Assembly: GCF_006402735.1 (NCBI RefSeq)
Contig: NZ_CP017174.1
Span: 7,172,001-7,236,000, forward strand
DNA length: 64,000 nt
Direction: 5' to 3'
Origin: Myxococcus xanthus
GTDB taxonomy: Bacteria; Myxococcota; Myxococcia; Myxococcales; Myxococcaceae
A program made the position numbers and the translations under genes. The notes beneath the pieces are model-generated. The model ran no database searches. It saw nothing but the letters and a program-made list of their open reading frames with translations, and was not told the origin of the DNA. Shown here one piece after another: positions 16,021-23,910 of this stretch (positions are counted from its first letter, which is position 1; each line of letters opens with the position of its first letter).

Positions 16021-17397
16021 TCAGCGACCCGCTGCCCGAGCTGGAGTACGCGCGGGAGCGGATGCCATGCCATGGAGATAGTCCAGGGCGACCCTCAAGG
16101 GATAGTCCTCCAGCTTCGCGGTGACGTCCCAGGGCTTGAGATTCTCCGGCAGGCCTCGGGGCTCCGGCGCGGCGGGCTCGGTCGCGGCCGTCGGCTCGGC
16201 GCGGAAGTGGCGCTGCAGGTCCTTCTCCCGCACCACATCGCGCGGCACCTTGCCTCCCGCTTCGTCGGGGACGAGGAAGTCCGGGGTGATGCCGCGCTCC
16301 TGGATGCTGCGGCCCTTGGGCGTGTAGTAGCGCGCGATGGTCAGCTTCAGCCCGGAGCCATCCTCCAGCTCGATGACCGTCTGGACGCTGCCCTTGCCGA
16401 AGGTGGGCGTGCCCAGGATGCTCGCGCGGCCATGGTCCTGGAGCGCGCCCGCCACGATTTCGGACGCGGAGGCACTGCCCGCGTTGACCAGCACCACGAC
16501 GGGGTAGTCCTTCTCCGTGTCGCGGTCCTTGCTGCGCTCCACGGTGGCGCTTCGGCCATCCCGCCCCCGCGTGGAGACGATGGGCAGATTGCCCGGCAGG
16601 AACCGGTCGCTCACCGCCACCGCCTGGTCCAGCAGCCCGCCCGGGTTGTTGCGCAGGTCCAGCACCAGGCCGCGCAGCTCCTTGCCGCCGTTGAGCGCGC
16701 GCAGCCGGTCCAGCTCCTTGCGAAGGTACAGGTCGGTGCGGTCCTGGAAGTTCTTCACCTTCACATGGCCGATACCGCCATGCAGCGCGCCTTCCACGGA
16801 CACGATGCGGATGTGGTCCCGGATGATGGCGATTTCGCGCGGCGCGCTGAAGCCCTCGCGCATGATGGTCAGCAGCACGCGTCCGCCGGCCGGGCCGCGC
16901 ATCTTCTGCAGCGCGCGCCCCACGTCCATGCCCTCGGTCCGCTCACCGTCGATGCCGACCAGCTCATCGCCGGCCTTGATGCCCGCGCGCGCCGCGGGGG
17001 TGTCGTCGATGGGCGCCACCACCACGATGCGCTCGCCCTTGCGCGCGATTTCGATGCCCAGGCCGCCCCACTCGCCCGAGGTGTCGATTTTCATCTCCCG
17101 GTACACGTCGGGCGGGAGGAACACCGTGTGCGGATCCAACGTCTCCAGCATGCCCTGGATGGCGCCGTAGATGAGCCGCTGGCGGTCCGGCGACTCCACG
17201 TAGTTGTTCTCCACGTAGGAGAGCACCCGCGCGAACACCTCCAGCTGCCGGTACGTGGCGTCGTCGCGCTCGGCCTGCTCCGCGCGGCCCGCCGTCCCCG
17301 CGTCCTTCCTGGGCGGCTCCGCGGCATGCGCCCACGGAGCACTCAGGAGGAAGAAGGCGGTCAGCGCCGCGCGCCATGGCTGGGAGGAACCCGTCAC
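16021..17397 (-). CDS. carboxy-terminal processing protease (S41, PDZ)
   Basis: Periplasmic serine protease of the CtpA/Prc type, 458 aa from a GTG at 17397 with AAAGGA upstream. The signal peptide runs to about WAHA (residue 25). A PDZ domain lies at ~105-185 (GEWGGLGIEIARKGERIVVV, IKAGDELVGIDG). The S41 core has LVLDLRNNPGGLLDQA (245-260), the nucleophile Ser310 in NAGSASASE, and the general base Lys335 in PTFGKGSVQT; the 25-residue spacing is the family's. Such enzymes trim envelope proteins and peptidoglycan enzymes. Its place a little downstream of ftsE-ftsX-envC fits a cell-wall remodelling role, a link often seen in Proteobacteria. Confidence 0.93.
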   Translation of the reverse strand: MTGSSQPWRAALTAFFLLSAPWAHAAEPPRKDAGTAGRAEQAERDDATYRQLEVFARVLSYVENNYVESPDRQRLIYGAIQGMLETLDPHTVFLPPDVYREMKIDTSGEWGGLGIEIARKGERIVVVAPIDDTPAARAGIKAGDELVGIDGERTEGMDVGRALQKMRGPAGGRVLLTIMREGFSAPREIAIIRDHIRIVSVEGALHGGIGHVKVKNFQDRTDLYLRKELDRLRALNGGKELRGLVLDLRNNPGGLLDQAVAVSDRFLPGNLPIVSTRGRDGRSATVERSKDRDTEKDYPVVVLVNAGSASASEIVAGALQDHGRASILGTPTFGKGSVQTVIELEDGSGLKLTIARYYTPKGRSIQERGITPDFLVPDEAGGKVPRDVVREKDLQRHFRAEPTAATEPAAPEPRGLPENLKPWDVTAKLEDYPLRVALDYLHGMASAPARTPARAAGR

Positions 17398-17455
17398 GTC
17401 GGTACGTCCTTTCCCGGGGCGGCCCCGGAAGGCTCCGTACCAGTCTACCCGGCCC

Positions 17456-18316
17456 TCACAGCTCCGCCGAGTCGGCGAAACGCACCAGGTGCGACACCAG
17501 CTCGTCCGGGCGCTCCAACTGCGGCACGTGCCCGAAGCCATCCACCACGCGCACCTGCGCATGGGCAGGCAGGTGGGCGCGATACCAGTTCAGCGTCTCC
17601 GACGGCAGCAGCCGCTCACTGCCGCCCCACAGGAACAGCAGCGGCATGGCCAGGTTGCGCACCTGCTCCGGCTCCAGGCAGGCGCGCGTGGCCAGCGCCT
17701 CCGCGGTCAGCGCCCGCACGGTGGGTGTGTCGTAGAAGTGCCGCAGCTCGTAGGCGAACAGCAGCGCGGGCAGGGGCGGACGGTGGAACAACCGCCGCGT
17801 GAAGGCACGCGCCTCCGCGGGGGACTTCACGACGAACGAGTTGAGCAGCGCGGTGTTCTCCGCCTCCGGCAGCTGCGCGCCCGCGGGAGCCACCAGCGCC
17901 AGCGCGCGGACCCATTCGGGGTGATCCGCCGCCAGGTTCACCGCCATGGCGCCCCCCAGCGAGTTGCCCACCACGAAGGCCGGCGCCTTCACCACCTCTT
18001 CCACGTAGGCGCGCAGCACCTCGAACTGGTTGCGCACACACACCTCTCCGCCGCAGTACTCCACGGAGAAGCCGTGTCCCGGCAGGTCCGGGGCGTACAC
18101 GCGGGAGAAGCGCTTCGCCATGCCGAAGAGCGTGCGCCCAAAGCCGTTCGCCGAGCCGCCCAGCCCGTGCACCAGCACCACTGGCGGCCCCTTGCCCTGC
18201 CCCGTCAACGCGTAGTGGTGCACCGTCTGGTCACCGACCTGCATTGTCGTGGACTCGACACCACGCGCCACCAGCATGTGCCGCAGCGCCTTTTGCATTC
18301 CGCCCATCAGGTCCAT
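17456..18316 (-). CDS. alpha/beta-hydrolase fold protein
   Basis: 286 aa, apparently cytoplasmic. It has the oxyanion-loop HGLGG (50-54), DLPGHGFS, the nucleophile elbow GNSLGG with Ser119, and the late His in GFGHVPQLERP. At the position where most members have the catalytic Asp (WGxxDxxxP), this protein has WGGSERLLP, with Glu instead of Asp, so activity should not be taken for granted. The substrate is unknown; the family includes esterases, lipases and C-C bond hydrolases. It lies between envC and the S41 protease on the same strand, with gaps of about 60-70 bp, so it may be part of the same operon. Confidence 0.88.
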   Translation of the reverse strand: MDLMGGMQKALRHMLVARGVESTTMQVGDQTVHHYALTGQGKGPPVVLVHGLGGSANGFGRTLFGMAKRFSRVYAPDLPGHGFSVEYCGGEVCVRNQFEVLRAYVEEVVKAPAFVVGNSLGGAMAVNLAADHPEWVRALALVAPAGAQLPEAENTALLNSFVVKSPAEARAFTRRLFHRPPLPALLFAYELRHFYDTPTVRALTAEALATRACLEPEQVRNLAMPLLFLWGGSERLLPSETLNWYRAHLPAHAQVRVVDGFGHVPQLERPDELVSHLVRFADSAEL

Positions 18317-18385
18317 GCGCTCGCCTGCTCCTCGCAGAAGGGTCCCACGACAATAACAACGCGTCCGCGCATTTGCCGCAACGCG

Positions 18386-19519
18386 TCAGGGCCCGGGCGC
18401 CAGCCACAGGGCGGGGTCGACCGCCTGCCCGCCCTTGCGCACCTCGAAGTACAGGTAGGCGCCCTTGAGGGAACCAGTGTCCCCCACCTCGCCCACCACG
18501 TCTCCGGGAAGCACCATGCCGCCCAGTTCGGGGGTGATGGAGGACAGGTGGGCCATGAGGGTGTGGTAGCCGTCGCCGTGGTCCAGGATGAGCAGGTTGC
18601 CGTAGCCGCGCAGGGCGCCGGCATAGGCGACGGTGCCCTCGGCCACGGCCCGTACCGGCGTGCCCGCGGCGGCGCGGATGTCCAGACCCTTCTGGACGGT
18701 GACGGTGTTGAAGCGCGGGTTGACGACCTTGCCGAAGCCCACCTCGACGATGCCTGACACGGGCCGGGGGAGCTTGCCGCGCAGCGCGCCGAAGCCGCTC
18801 GTCGCGGGCAGCTCCTTCAGGTCCTGCACCATCCGCGTCAGCTCCGCGTCGGCCTGCTCCAGCTCGCGCACCGCGCGCCGGGCCAGCTCCGCTTCGCCCG
18901 CGAGCGTGCCCACCACCTCCTCCAGCCCTTCTTGCTGCATGCGGGCCAGTCGCTCCTGCTCCTGGAGGAAGGCCATTCGCGCGGCGAGCGACGCCTGGAG
19001 CCGCTCCAACTCCCGCGTCGCCTGACGCTGCAAGCGCGCCACGCGCTGTACGGTGCGCAGCAGCTCCAGGTCGCCGGACATGCTGGCCTCCAGCGCCCGG
19101 GCTCGCCACACCAGCGCGGCGAAATCCTCGGCCGACAGCAGCACCTCCAGCGGGCGGCGGCGCATCAGGCGGTACAGCGTGCGCAGGCGCGGCGACAGCC
19201 GGCGCAGTTGCAACTTCAAAGCCTCGGCCAGCACGGCCTGCTCACGCTCCGCCAGCAGCACGCGCCGGCGGAACACCGCCAGGTCGCCTTCCAGCGAGCG
19301 CACGCGCCGGCGGGAGAAGGCGGCCATCTCCTGCATCAGCTCCACGCCCTCCAGCACGGAGAGCTTCTTCGCCTCCACCAACGCCAGCGTCGCGCGCTGC
19401 GCGCTCAGCCGCTCACGCACCGCGGCCTGTTCGGCATCCTCGGCCGCCGTCGCCGGAGCCGCCGCCATGGCCGTCGAGGCCCACAGCCCCAGTGCCAGCA
19501 GGAGGAGGCGCCAGCTCAT
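18386..19519 (-). CDS. envC: EnvC-type murein hydrolase activator (LytM/M23 domain)
   Basis: Periplasmic partner of FtsEX that switches on septal amidases. It is 377 aa from the ATG at 19519, which overlaps the ftsX stop by 4 nt. The signal peptide (to about TAMAA) is followed by ~220 residues of coiled coil (SAQRATLALVEAKKLSVLEG onward). The M23 domain is near the C-terminus: QKGLDIRAAAGTPVRAVAEG, GYGNLLILDHGDGYHTLMAH. The first zinc ligand of active M23 enzymes (His before xGxD) is replaced by Gln, so the domain is probably catalytically dead, like E. coli EnvC. The ftsE-ftsX-envC order in one overlapping operon supports the assignment. Confidence 0.9.
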   Translation of the reverse strand: MSWRLLLLALGLWASTAMAAAPATAAEDAEQAAVRERLSAQRATLALVEAKKLSVLEGVELMQEMAAFSRRRVRSLEGDLAVFRRRVLLAEREQAVLAEALKLQLRRLSPRLRTLYRLMRRRPLEVLLSAEDFAALVWRARALEASMSGDLELLRTVQRVARLQRQATRELERLQASLAARMAFLQEQERLARMQQEGLEEVVGTLAGEAELARRAVRELEQADAELTRMVQDLKELPATSGFGALRGKLPRPVSGIVEVGFGKVVNPRFNTVTVQKGLDIRAAAGTPVRAVAEGTVAYAGALRGYGNLLILDHGDGYHTLMAHLSSITPELGGMVLPGDVVGEVGDTGSLKGAYLYFEVRKGGQAVDPALWLAPGP

Positions 19520-20418
19520 ACGCGGAGGAAGCGCCCCACGGCGACGAAGCTGCCGCCCAGTCCCAGGCCGCAGCCAGCGCACAGCAACTCCAGCGCCAGC
19601 CGGGGCTCCACCCATGGCGCCGCGACACCGGGCCCCAACAGGAAGGCGAAGAGCGCGCCCAACGTGGGCCCCAGCATCCGGCCGAAGGCCCACAGCCCCA
19701 AGAGCGCCACCGCCGCGCCGAGCACGCCCTGGAGCAGGCCCTCCAGCAGGAAAGGCGCCTTGACGAAGCGGTCCGTGGCGCCCACCAGCTTCTGGATTTC
19801 AATCTCGCCGCGCCGCGAATAGATGGCCAGTTGCAGCGTCGCCGCCACGATGACCACGGTGGCGCCCAGCACCACCGCGAAGGCCACCAGCGAGCCGAAG
19901 CGCAGCGCCCGGGCGATGGCGGACAGCCGCTGCACCGCCGCTTCACCGTAGTCCACGCCGGCCACGCCAGGCGCCGCTCGCAGCGTCTTCGCCAGCGCCA
20001 GGAGCGCGTCCGGGTTGCGCCGCTCCGGCGGCACGCGCAGTTCCAGCGACACTGGCAGCGGGTTCTCCGGCAGCTCCGCCAGCGCCTCGCCCAGGTCGCC
20101 CAACTCCGTGCGCAGCCGTGAAAGCGCGGCGTCTGGCGACACCAGCGTCACCTCGCCGCCGCTGAGCGCCAGCACGCGGGCACGCACCCCGTGGACCTCG
20201 TCCGCGTCCAGCTCGGGCGCCAGGTACACCGTCACCTCCACCTCGCCGCCGAGCGACGCCAGGAGGTTGTCCAGCACCCGCGCCGCGCCCCGGGCCATGC
20301 CCGCGGAGAACAGGGCGATGGCGATGGTCGTCACCGCGATGAAGTGCACGAAGGGCGAATGCTTCAGCCCCACCGCCGCCGAGCGGCAGAAGTACGCCAC
20401 CTTCGACAGCGCGCTCAT
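19516..20418 (-). CDS. ftsX: cell division protein FtsX
   Basis: Membrane subunit of the FtsEX complex, 300 aa. The first membrane segment is near residues 22-45. A periplasmic loop of ~120 residues (EVEVTVYLAPELDADEVHGV) follows, then three more segments (~175-198, ~222-245, ~275-295). The hallmark cytoplasmic turn RRGEIEIQKLVGATDRFVKA and the PFLLEGLLQG helix are intact. It overlaps ftsE by 4 nt upstream and envC by 4 nt downstream. With FtsE it transmits ATP hydrolysis to EnvC across the membrane. Confidence 0.96.
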   Translation of the reverse strand: MSALSKVAYFCRSAAVGLKHSPFVHFIAVTTIAIALFSAGMARGAARVLDNLLASLGGEVEVTVYLAPELDADEVHGVRARVLALSGGEVTLVSPDAALSRLRTELGDLGEALAELPENPLPVSLELRVPPERRNPDALLALAKTLRAAPGVAGVDYGEAAVQRLSAIARALRFGSLVAFAVVLGATVVIVAATLQLAIYSRRGEIEIQKLVGATDRFVKAPFLLEGLLQGVLGAAVALLGLWAFGRMLGPTLGALFAFLLGPGVAAPWVEPRLALELLCAGCGLGLGGSFVAVGRFLRV

Positions 20419-21107
20419 ACCACCATCCGGCGCGCCGCCTTGACGCCGTCCTCGTCGGACACAATCTGCCCGCGCTCCAGGCGCACGGTGCGCTTCTGGT
20501 AGCGCGACAGCAGCGTCGCATCGTGCGTGGCCACCATCACCGTGGTGCCGCGCACGTTGACCTGCGTGAGCAGGTCCATGATTTCGACGGTGAGCGCCGG
20601 GTCCAGGTTGCCGGTGGGCTCGTCCGCCAGGAGGATGGTGGGGTCATTGACGAGCGCCCGCGCGATGACGACGCGCTGCTGCTCTCCACCCGACAGGCGC
20701 AGGGGGTAGGAGTCCGCCTTGTGCTCCAACCCCACCAGCTTGAGCATGCGCCGCACCTTCTCGCGCGCCTCCGCGCGGGGCACGCCCAACACGTCCAGCG
20801 TGAAGGACACGTTGTCCTCCACCGTCCGGTGCGGCAGCAGCTTGAAGTCCTGGAACACCACCCCGATGTTGCGCCGCAGGTACGGCACCGCGGACTCACG
20901 GATGCGGGCGATGTTGCGGCCGCCCACGAGAATCTGCCCCTTGGTGGCCTTCTCCGCGCAGAAGATGAGCTTCAGCAGCGTCGTCTTCCCCGCGCCCGAA
21001 GGGCCCGTGAGGAACACGAACTCGCCCTTCTCCACGTTGAGGTTGATGTCCGACAACACCGGTGGGTCGCCGGGATACGCCTTATATACGTGGAAGAACT
21101 GAATCAT
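20415..21107 (-). CDS. ftsE: cell division ATP-binding protein FtsE
   Basis: ABC ATPase of FtsEX, 230 aa. Walker A GPSGAGKTTLLK near residue 36, Q-loop GVVFQDFKLLPHRTV near 84, signature LSGGEQQRVVIARALVNDP near 138, Walker B ILLADEPTGNLDP near 158, and switch His in VATHD near 195. Length and motifs are typical. It is the first gene of the ftsE-ftsX-envC operon. The 162 bp upstream to the next gene must hold the promoter; I see no clear one. Confidence 0.97.
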   Translation of the reverse strand: MIQFFHVYKAYPGDPPVLSDINLNVEKGEFVFLTGPSGAGKTTLLKLIFCAEKATKGQILVGGRNIARIRESAVPYLRRNIGVVFQDFKLLPHRTVEDNVSFTLDVLGVPRAEAREKVRRMLKLVGLEHKADSYPLRLSGGEQQRVVIARALVNDPTILLADEPTGNLDPALTVEIMDLLTQVNVRGTTVMVATHDATLLSRYQKRTVRLERGQIVSDEDGVKAARRMVV

Positions 21108-21269
21108 GGCGGCGGGCGGAAGGCCGCCAACCTAGCACGCCCGGGCGGCATCCCCCACGCACGCCCCGCGAGAGGGATTCCTGCCCGTTCGCCCAGGCCG
21201 CACGAATATCTGGAGCGATGTCCGGATGGGCACGCCAGGCGCCCACATCCGGAAGACCGCGTGGGCGGG

Positions 21270-21836
21270 CTACTGCTCGCCTTCGCCCGCCAGGTAGCTG
21301 AGGATGACCTCGTCGAGGCTCTTCTCCGAGATGAGGTCCTCGCCGAAGAGCGTCTCCACGCCAATCTCGTTGATCTTCGGCTTCTCCTTGAGGGCGCGCG
21401 CCGCGGCGACCTCCGGAGGAACCACCACGGGCGCGGGAACCGCCACGGGCGGAGGAGGCGGAGGCGGCCGCTGCGCCATGGACTGGCCAGGCTGCAGCTT
21501 CACCTGCGCCGGGTCCGTATCCGCCGCGAGCTGACCGGGCTGGTAGCTGCGCGCGGTGGACTCGTAGCTGTCGTACACCCCGTTGATGAGGTTGCGCAGC
21601 ATCTCCTTGTGCTGCTCCTCCATCAACTCACGCACGACCTCCGCGAGGTTCTCCGCGTTGAGGATGTCCGCGTAGGACGTCTTCTTCGACGCGAGGATGT
21701 TCCCGCCCACGAACAGGTGGGTGATGATGTGGGGGTTGTTGACGCCCGAGTCCTCGGTCTGGACGTGGTAGACCTTCCCCTTGTGCTTGATGTTGTGATT
21801 GAAGCCGGTGACGGCTTTTTCGAAGGTTTTCGTCAT
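21270..21836 (-). CDS. conserved hypothetical protein with proline-rich linker
   Basis: 188 aa from the ATG at 21836. The N-terminal ~65 residues (KAVTGFNHNIKHKGKVYHVQ, then EDSGVNNPHIITHLFVGGNI) resemble a conserved domain I recall from delta-group bacteria. It is followed by an acidic helix with EQHKEMLRNLINGVYDS. A run of seven prolines and a Pro/Val/Ala linker at ~125-150 separates it from a C-terminal peptide (EIGVETLFGEDLISEKSLDE) of the kind that may dock to a partner. It is probably cytoplasmic. Function is unknown. It is divergent from the CarF-like gene, with 226 bp between starts in which I see no convincing promoter. Confidence 0.75.
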   Translation of the reverse strand: MTKTFEKAVTGFNHNIKHKGKVYHVQTEDSGVNNPHIITHLFVGGNILASKKTSYADILNAENLAEVVRELMEEQHKEMLRNLINGVYDSYESTARSYQPGQLAADTDPAQVKLQPGQSMAQRPPPPPPPVAVPAPVVVPPEVAAARALKEKPKINEIGVETLFGEDLISEKSLDEVILSYLAGEGEQ

Positions 21837-22062
21837 CGCCGAGGTCGCGGACCGTACCAGCCGCATCCGCACGACACAAGGTAAGCGTGACCTGCTCTCG
21901 TCCTTCGTGCTGCCACACGCACACGAGTGACTCCCTGGCCCACCAGCCGTGCAGGCCACGGCGATTGCCCGGCAGTTCCGTTGAAAAGCTGAAAGCGGCT
22001 GGGATACGTACAGGCTGACGGACGGGGTTCTCGACCCCCCCACCAACGGCGAGGACGCCCGG

Positions 22063-22908
22063 ATGAAGACCCAAGAGATTGAAAAGAAGGTGCGCCAGCA
22101 AGACGCCCAGGTGCTGGCCCAGGGGTACTCGCCCGCCATCCGCGCGATGGAGATTGCCGCCATCGTCTCCTTCGTCTCCCTGGAGGTGGCGCTGGTGTAC
22201 CGGCTGTGGGGCAACCCCTATGCGGGCACGTGGCTGCTGCTCAGCGCGGTGCTGCTGGGCTACCTCGCCGCGGACTTCGTCTCCGGCTTCGTCCACTGGA
22301 TGGGCGACACGTGGGGCTCCACGGAGATGCCGCTGCTGGGCAAGGCGCTCATCCGCCCCTTCCGCGAGCACCACGTGGACGAGAAGGCCATCACCCGCCA
22401 CGACTTCGTGGAGACCAACGGCAACAACTGCCTCATCTCCCTGCCGGTGGCCATCATGGCCCTGTGCATGCCCATGAGCGGCCCGGGCTGGGTGTTCTGC
22501 GCGTCCTTCCTCGGCGCGATGATTTTCTGGGTGATGGCGACCAATCAGTTCCACAAGTGGTCGCACATGGACTCGCCGCCCGCGCTCGTCGGCTTCCTCC
22601 AGCGCGTGCACCTCATCCTGCCCCCCGACCACCACCGCATCCATCACACCAAGCCGTACAACAAGTACTACTGCATCACCGTAGGCTGGATGAACAAGCC
22701 GCTGACGATGGTCCACTTCTTCCCCACCGCCGAGCGGCTCATCACCTGGGCCACGGGCCTGCTGCCGCGCCAGGACGACATCGGCGCGGAGGCGGCGCGC
22801 GCGCTGGTGGTCGCCGCGGGTGGCAGCGAGGCCCCGGTGGTCCAGGCGGCCAAGGAGCTGCTCACCCAGGCCACCGTGCAGGAGAAGCCCGCCTCAACGC
22901 GGCCGTAG
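22063..22908 (+). CDS. CarF/PEDS1-family plasmanylethanolamine desaturase
   Basis: Membrane di-iron desaturase family that puts the vinyl-ether bond into plasmalogens. In M. xanthus CarF this reaction is needed for the singlet-oxygen response that drives light-induced carotenogenesis. It is 281 aa, a length that matches CarF as I remember it. Hydrophobic segments lie around 28-48, 56-76, 124-138 and 142-162. The family's histidines are present: H78, EHH (102-104), RHD (112-114), H164 and H168 in NQFHKWSH, H183, DHHRIHH (189-195) and H218. GAGGA lies just before the ATG. CarF of M. xanthus is, to my recollection, at a different locus, so this may be a paralogue; I therefore give no symbol. Confidence 0.88.
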   Translation: MKTQEIEKKVRQQDAQVLAQGYSPAIRAMEIAAIVSFVSLEVALVYRLWGNPYAGTWLLLSAVLLGYLAADFVSGFVHWMGDTWGSTEMPLLGKALIRPFREHHVDEKAITRHDFVETNGNNCLISLPVAIMALCMPMSGPGWVFCASFLGAMIFWVMATNQFHKWSHMDSPPALVGFLQRVHLILPPDHHRIHHTKPYNKYYCITVGWMNKPLTMVHFFPTAERLITWATGLLPRQDDIGAEAARALVVAAGGSEAPVVQAAKELLTQATVQEKPASTRP

Positions 22909-22925
22909 TCCTCCGCCGTACCAGG

Positions 22926-22954
22926 ACGCCCGCCCGGCCTGCCGCGGCGGGCGT
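22926..22954. terminator. bidirectional hairpin between convergent genes
   Basis: ACGCCCGC (22926-22933) and GCGGGCGT (22947-22954) pair perfectly, between the stop codons of the desaturase gene and murI. Confidence 0.55.
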
Positions 22955-22979
22955 TCGTGCGTCCGCGCCGCGTCACCCG

Positions 22980-23795
22980 TCAGAAGGTCAGGTCCACCTG
23001 CTCCGCGGCGGTGATGGGCCGGCCCAGGAAACGGGCTCCCACCTCCATGAAGCGCTCCGGCACGTCGGTGACGTAGTACGCGTGCTCCGGAGTGCCTCGC
23101 GACGCCGGCGCCAGTCCGTCCCGCTCGGACAGCAGCGCGGCCACGGCGTCCGCGGTGGCCTCCGCCGAGTCCACCAGCGCCACGTGCGGCCCCACCACCT
23201 CCGCGATGACCCCCTTGAGCAGCGGGTAGTGCGTGCAGCCCAGCACCAGGGTGTCCACGCCGTCGCGGGTGAACTCGGCCAGGTAGTCGCGCGCCACCAG
23301 CAGGGGCACGTCGCCCGTGGTCCACCCCTCCTCCGCCAGCGGCACGAAGAGCGGACAGGCGCGGGCCTTCGCCCGCACCCGTGGGTCCGCGGACTCAAGG
23401 GCGCGCTGGTAGGCGCCCGATCGGATGGTGCCGGGTGTGCCGATGATACCCACCCCGCCCCCCTGCGTGCGCGCCAGCGCCGCCCGCGCGCCGGGGAGGA
23501 TGACGCCCACCACCGGCACTGGCAGCGCCGCCTCCAGCGCGGGCAGCGCCACGGCCGAGGCGGTGTTGCACGCCACCACCAGCAGCTTGATGCCGCGCTC
23601 CAGGAGGAACTCCGCGTTCTTCAGCGAATAGCGCGTCACCACCTCGCCGGACTTGGTGCCGTAGGGCACCCGCGCGGTGTCCCCCAGGTACACCGTGCTC
23701 TCGTGAGGGAGCCGGGACATGAGGGCCTTGAGGACGGTGAGCCCTCCGACGCCTGAATCGAAGACACCAATGGGACTGTGGCTGCCTTGCCGCAT
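22980..23795 (-). CDS. murI: glutamate racemase
   Basis: Cofactor-independent racemase that supplies D-glutamate for peptidoglycan. It is 271 aa from the ATG at 23795; an upstream in-frame start at 23852 adds an unlikely tail. The two catalytic cysteines are in ACNTAS (Cys76) and LGCTHYP (Cys187). GVFDSGVGGLTVLKAL near residue 10, LGDTARVPYG near 38 and the C-terminal DSAEATADAV fit the family. It is convergent with the CarF-like gene, and its start is 115 bp from the stop of the triplicated lipoprotein gene behind it. Confidence 0.96.
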   Translation of the reverse strand: MRQGSHSPIGVFDSGVGGLTVLKALMSRLPHESTVYLGDTARVPYGTKSGEVVTRYSLKNAEFLLERGIKLLVVACNTASAVALPALEAALPVPVVGVILPGARAALARTQGGGVGIIGTPGTIRSGAYQRALESADPRVRAKARACPLFVPLAEEGWTTGDVPLLVARDYLAEFTRDGVDTLVLGCTHYPLLKGVIAEVVGPHVALVDSAEATADAVAALLSERDGLAPASRGTPEHAYYVTDVPERFMEVGARFLGRPITAAEQVDLTF

Positions 23796-23910
23796 GGAGC
23801 GTGTCCCTATCACGTTTGATGCCAGCGTCAGCGGCAGCCCCGCTGAACGCACGAAGGGCCGGGATGCATCATCCCGGCCCTCCGCTCACTGCCCAGCCCA
23901 CCTGACGCGC

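Noticed and set aside
14800..17802. 1000-codon open frame on the plus strand across the PEGA and S41 protease genes
   Set aside because: It is antisense to genes with clear motifs, and its composition (His/Arg/Gln-rich) is that of a GC-rich shadow frame.
22063..22908. Assigning the symbol carF
   Set aside because: The family is certain, but I recall carF at another locus in M. xanthus, so paralogy cannot be excluded without a search.
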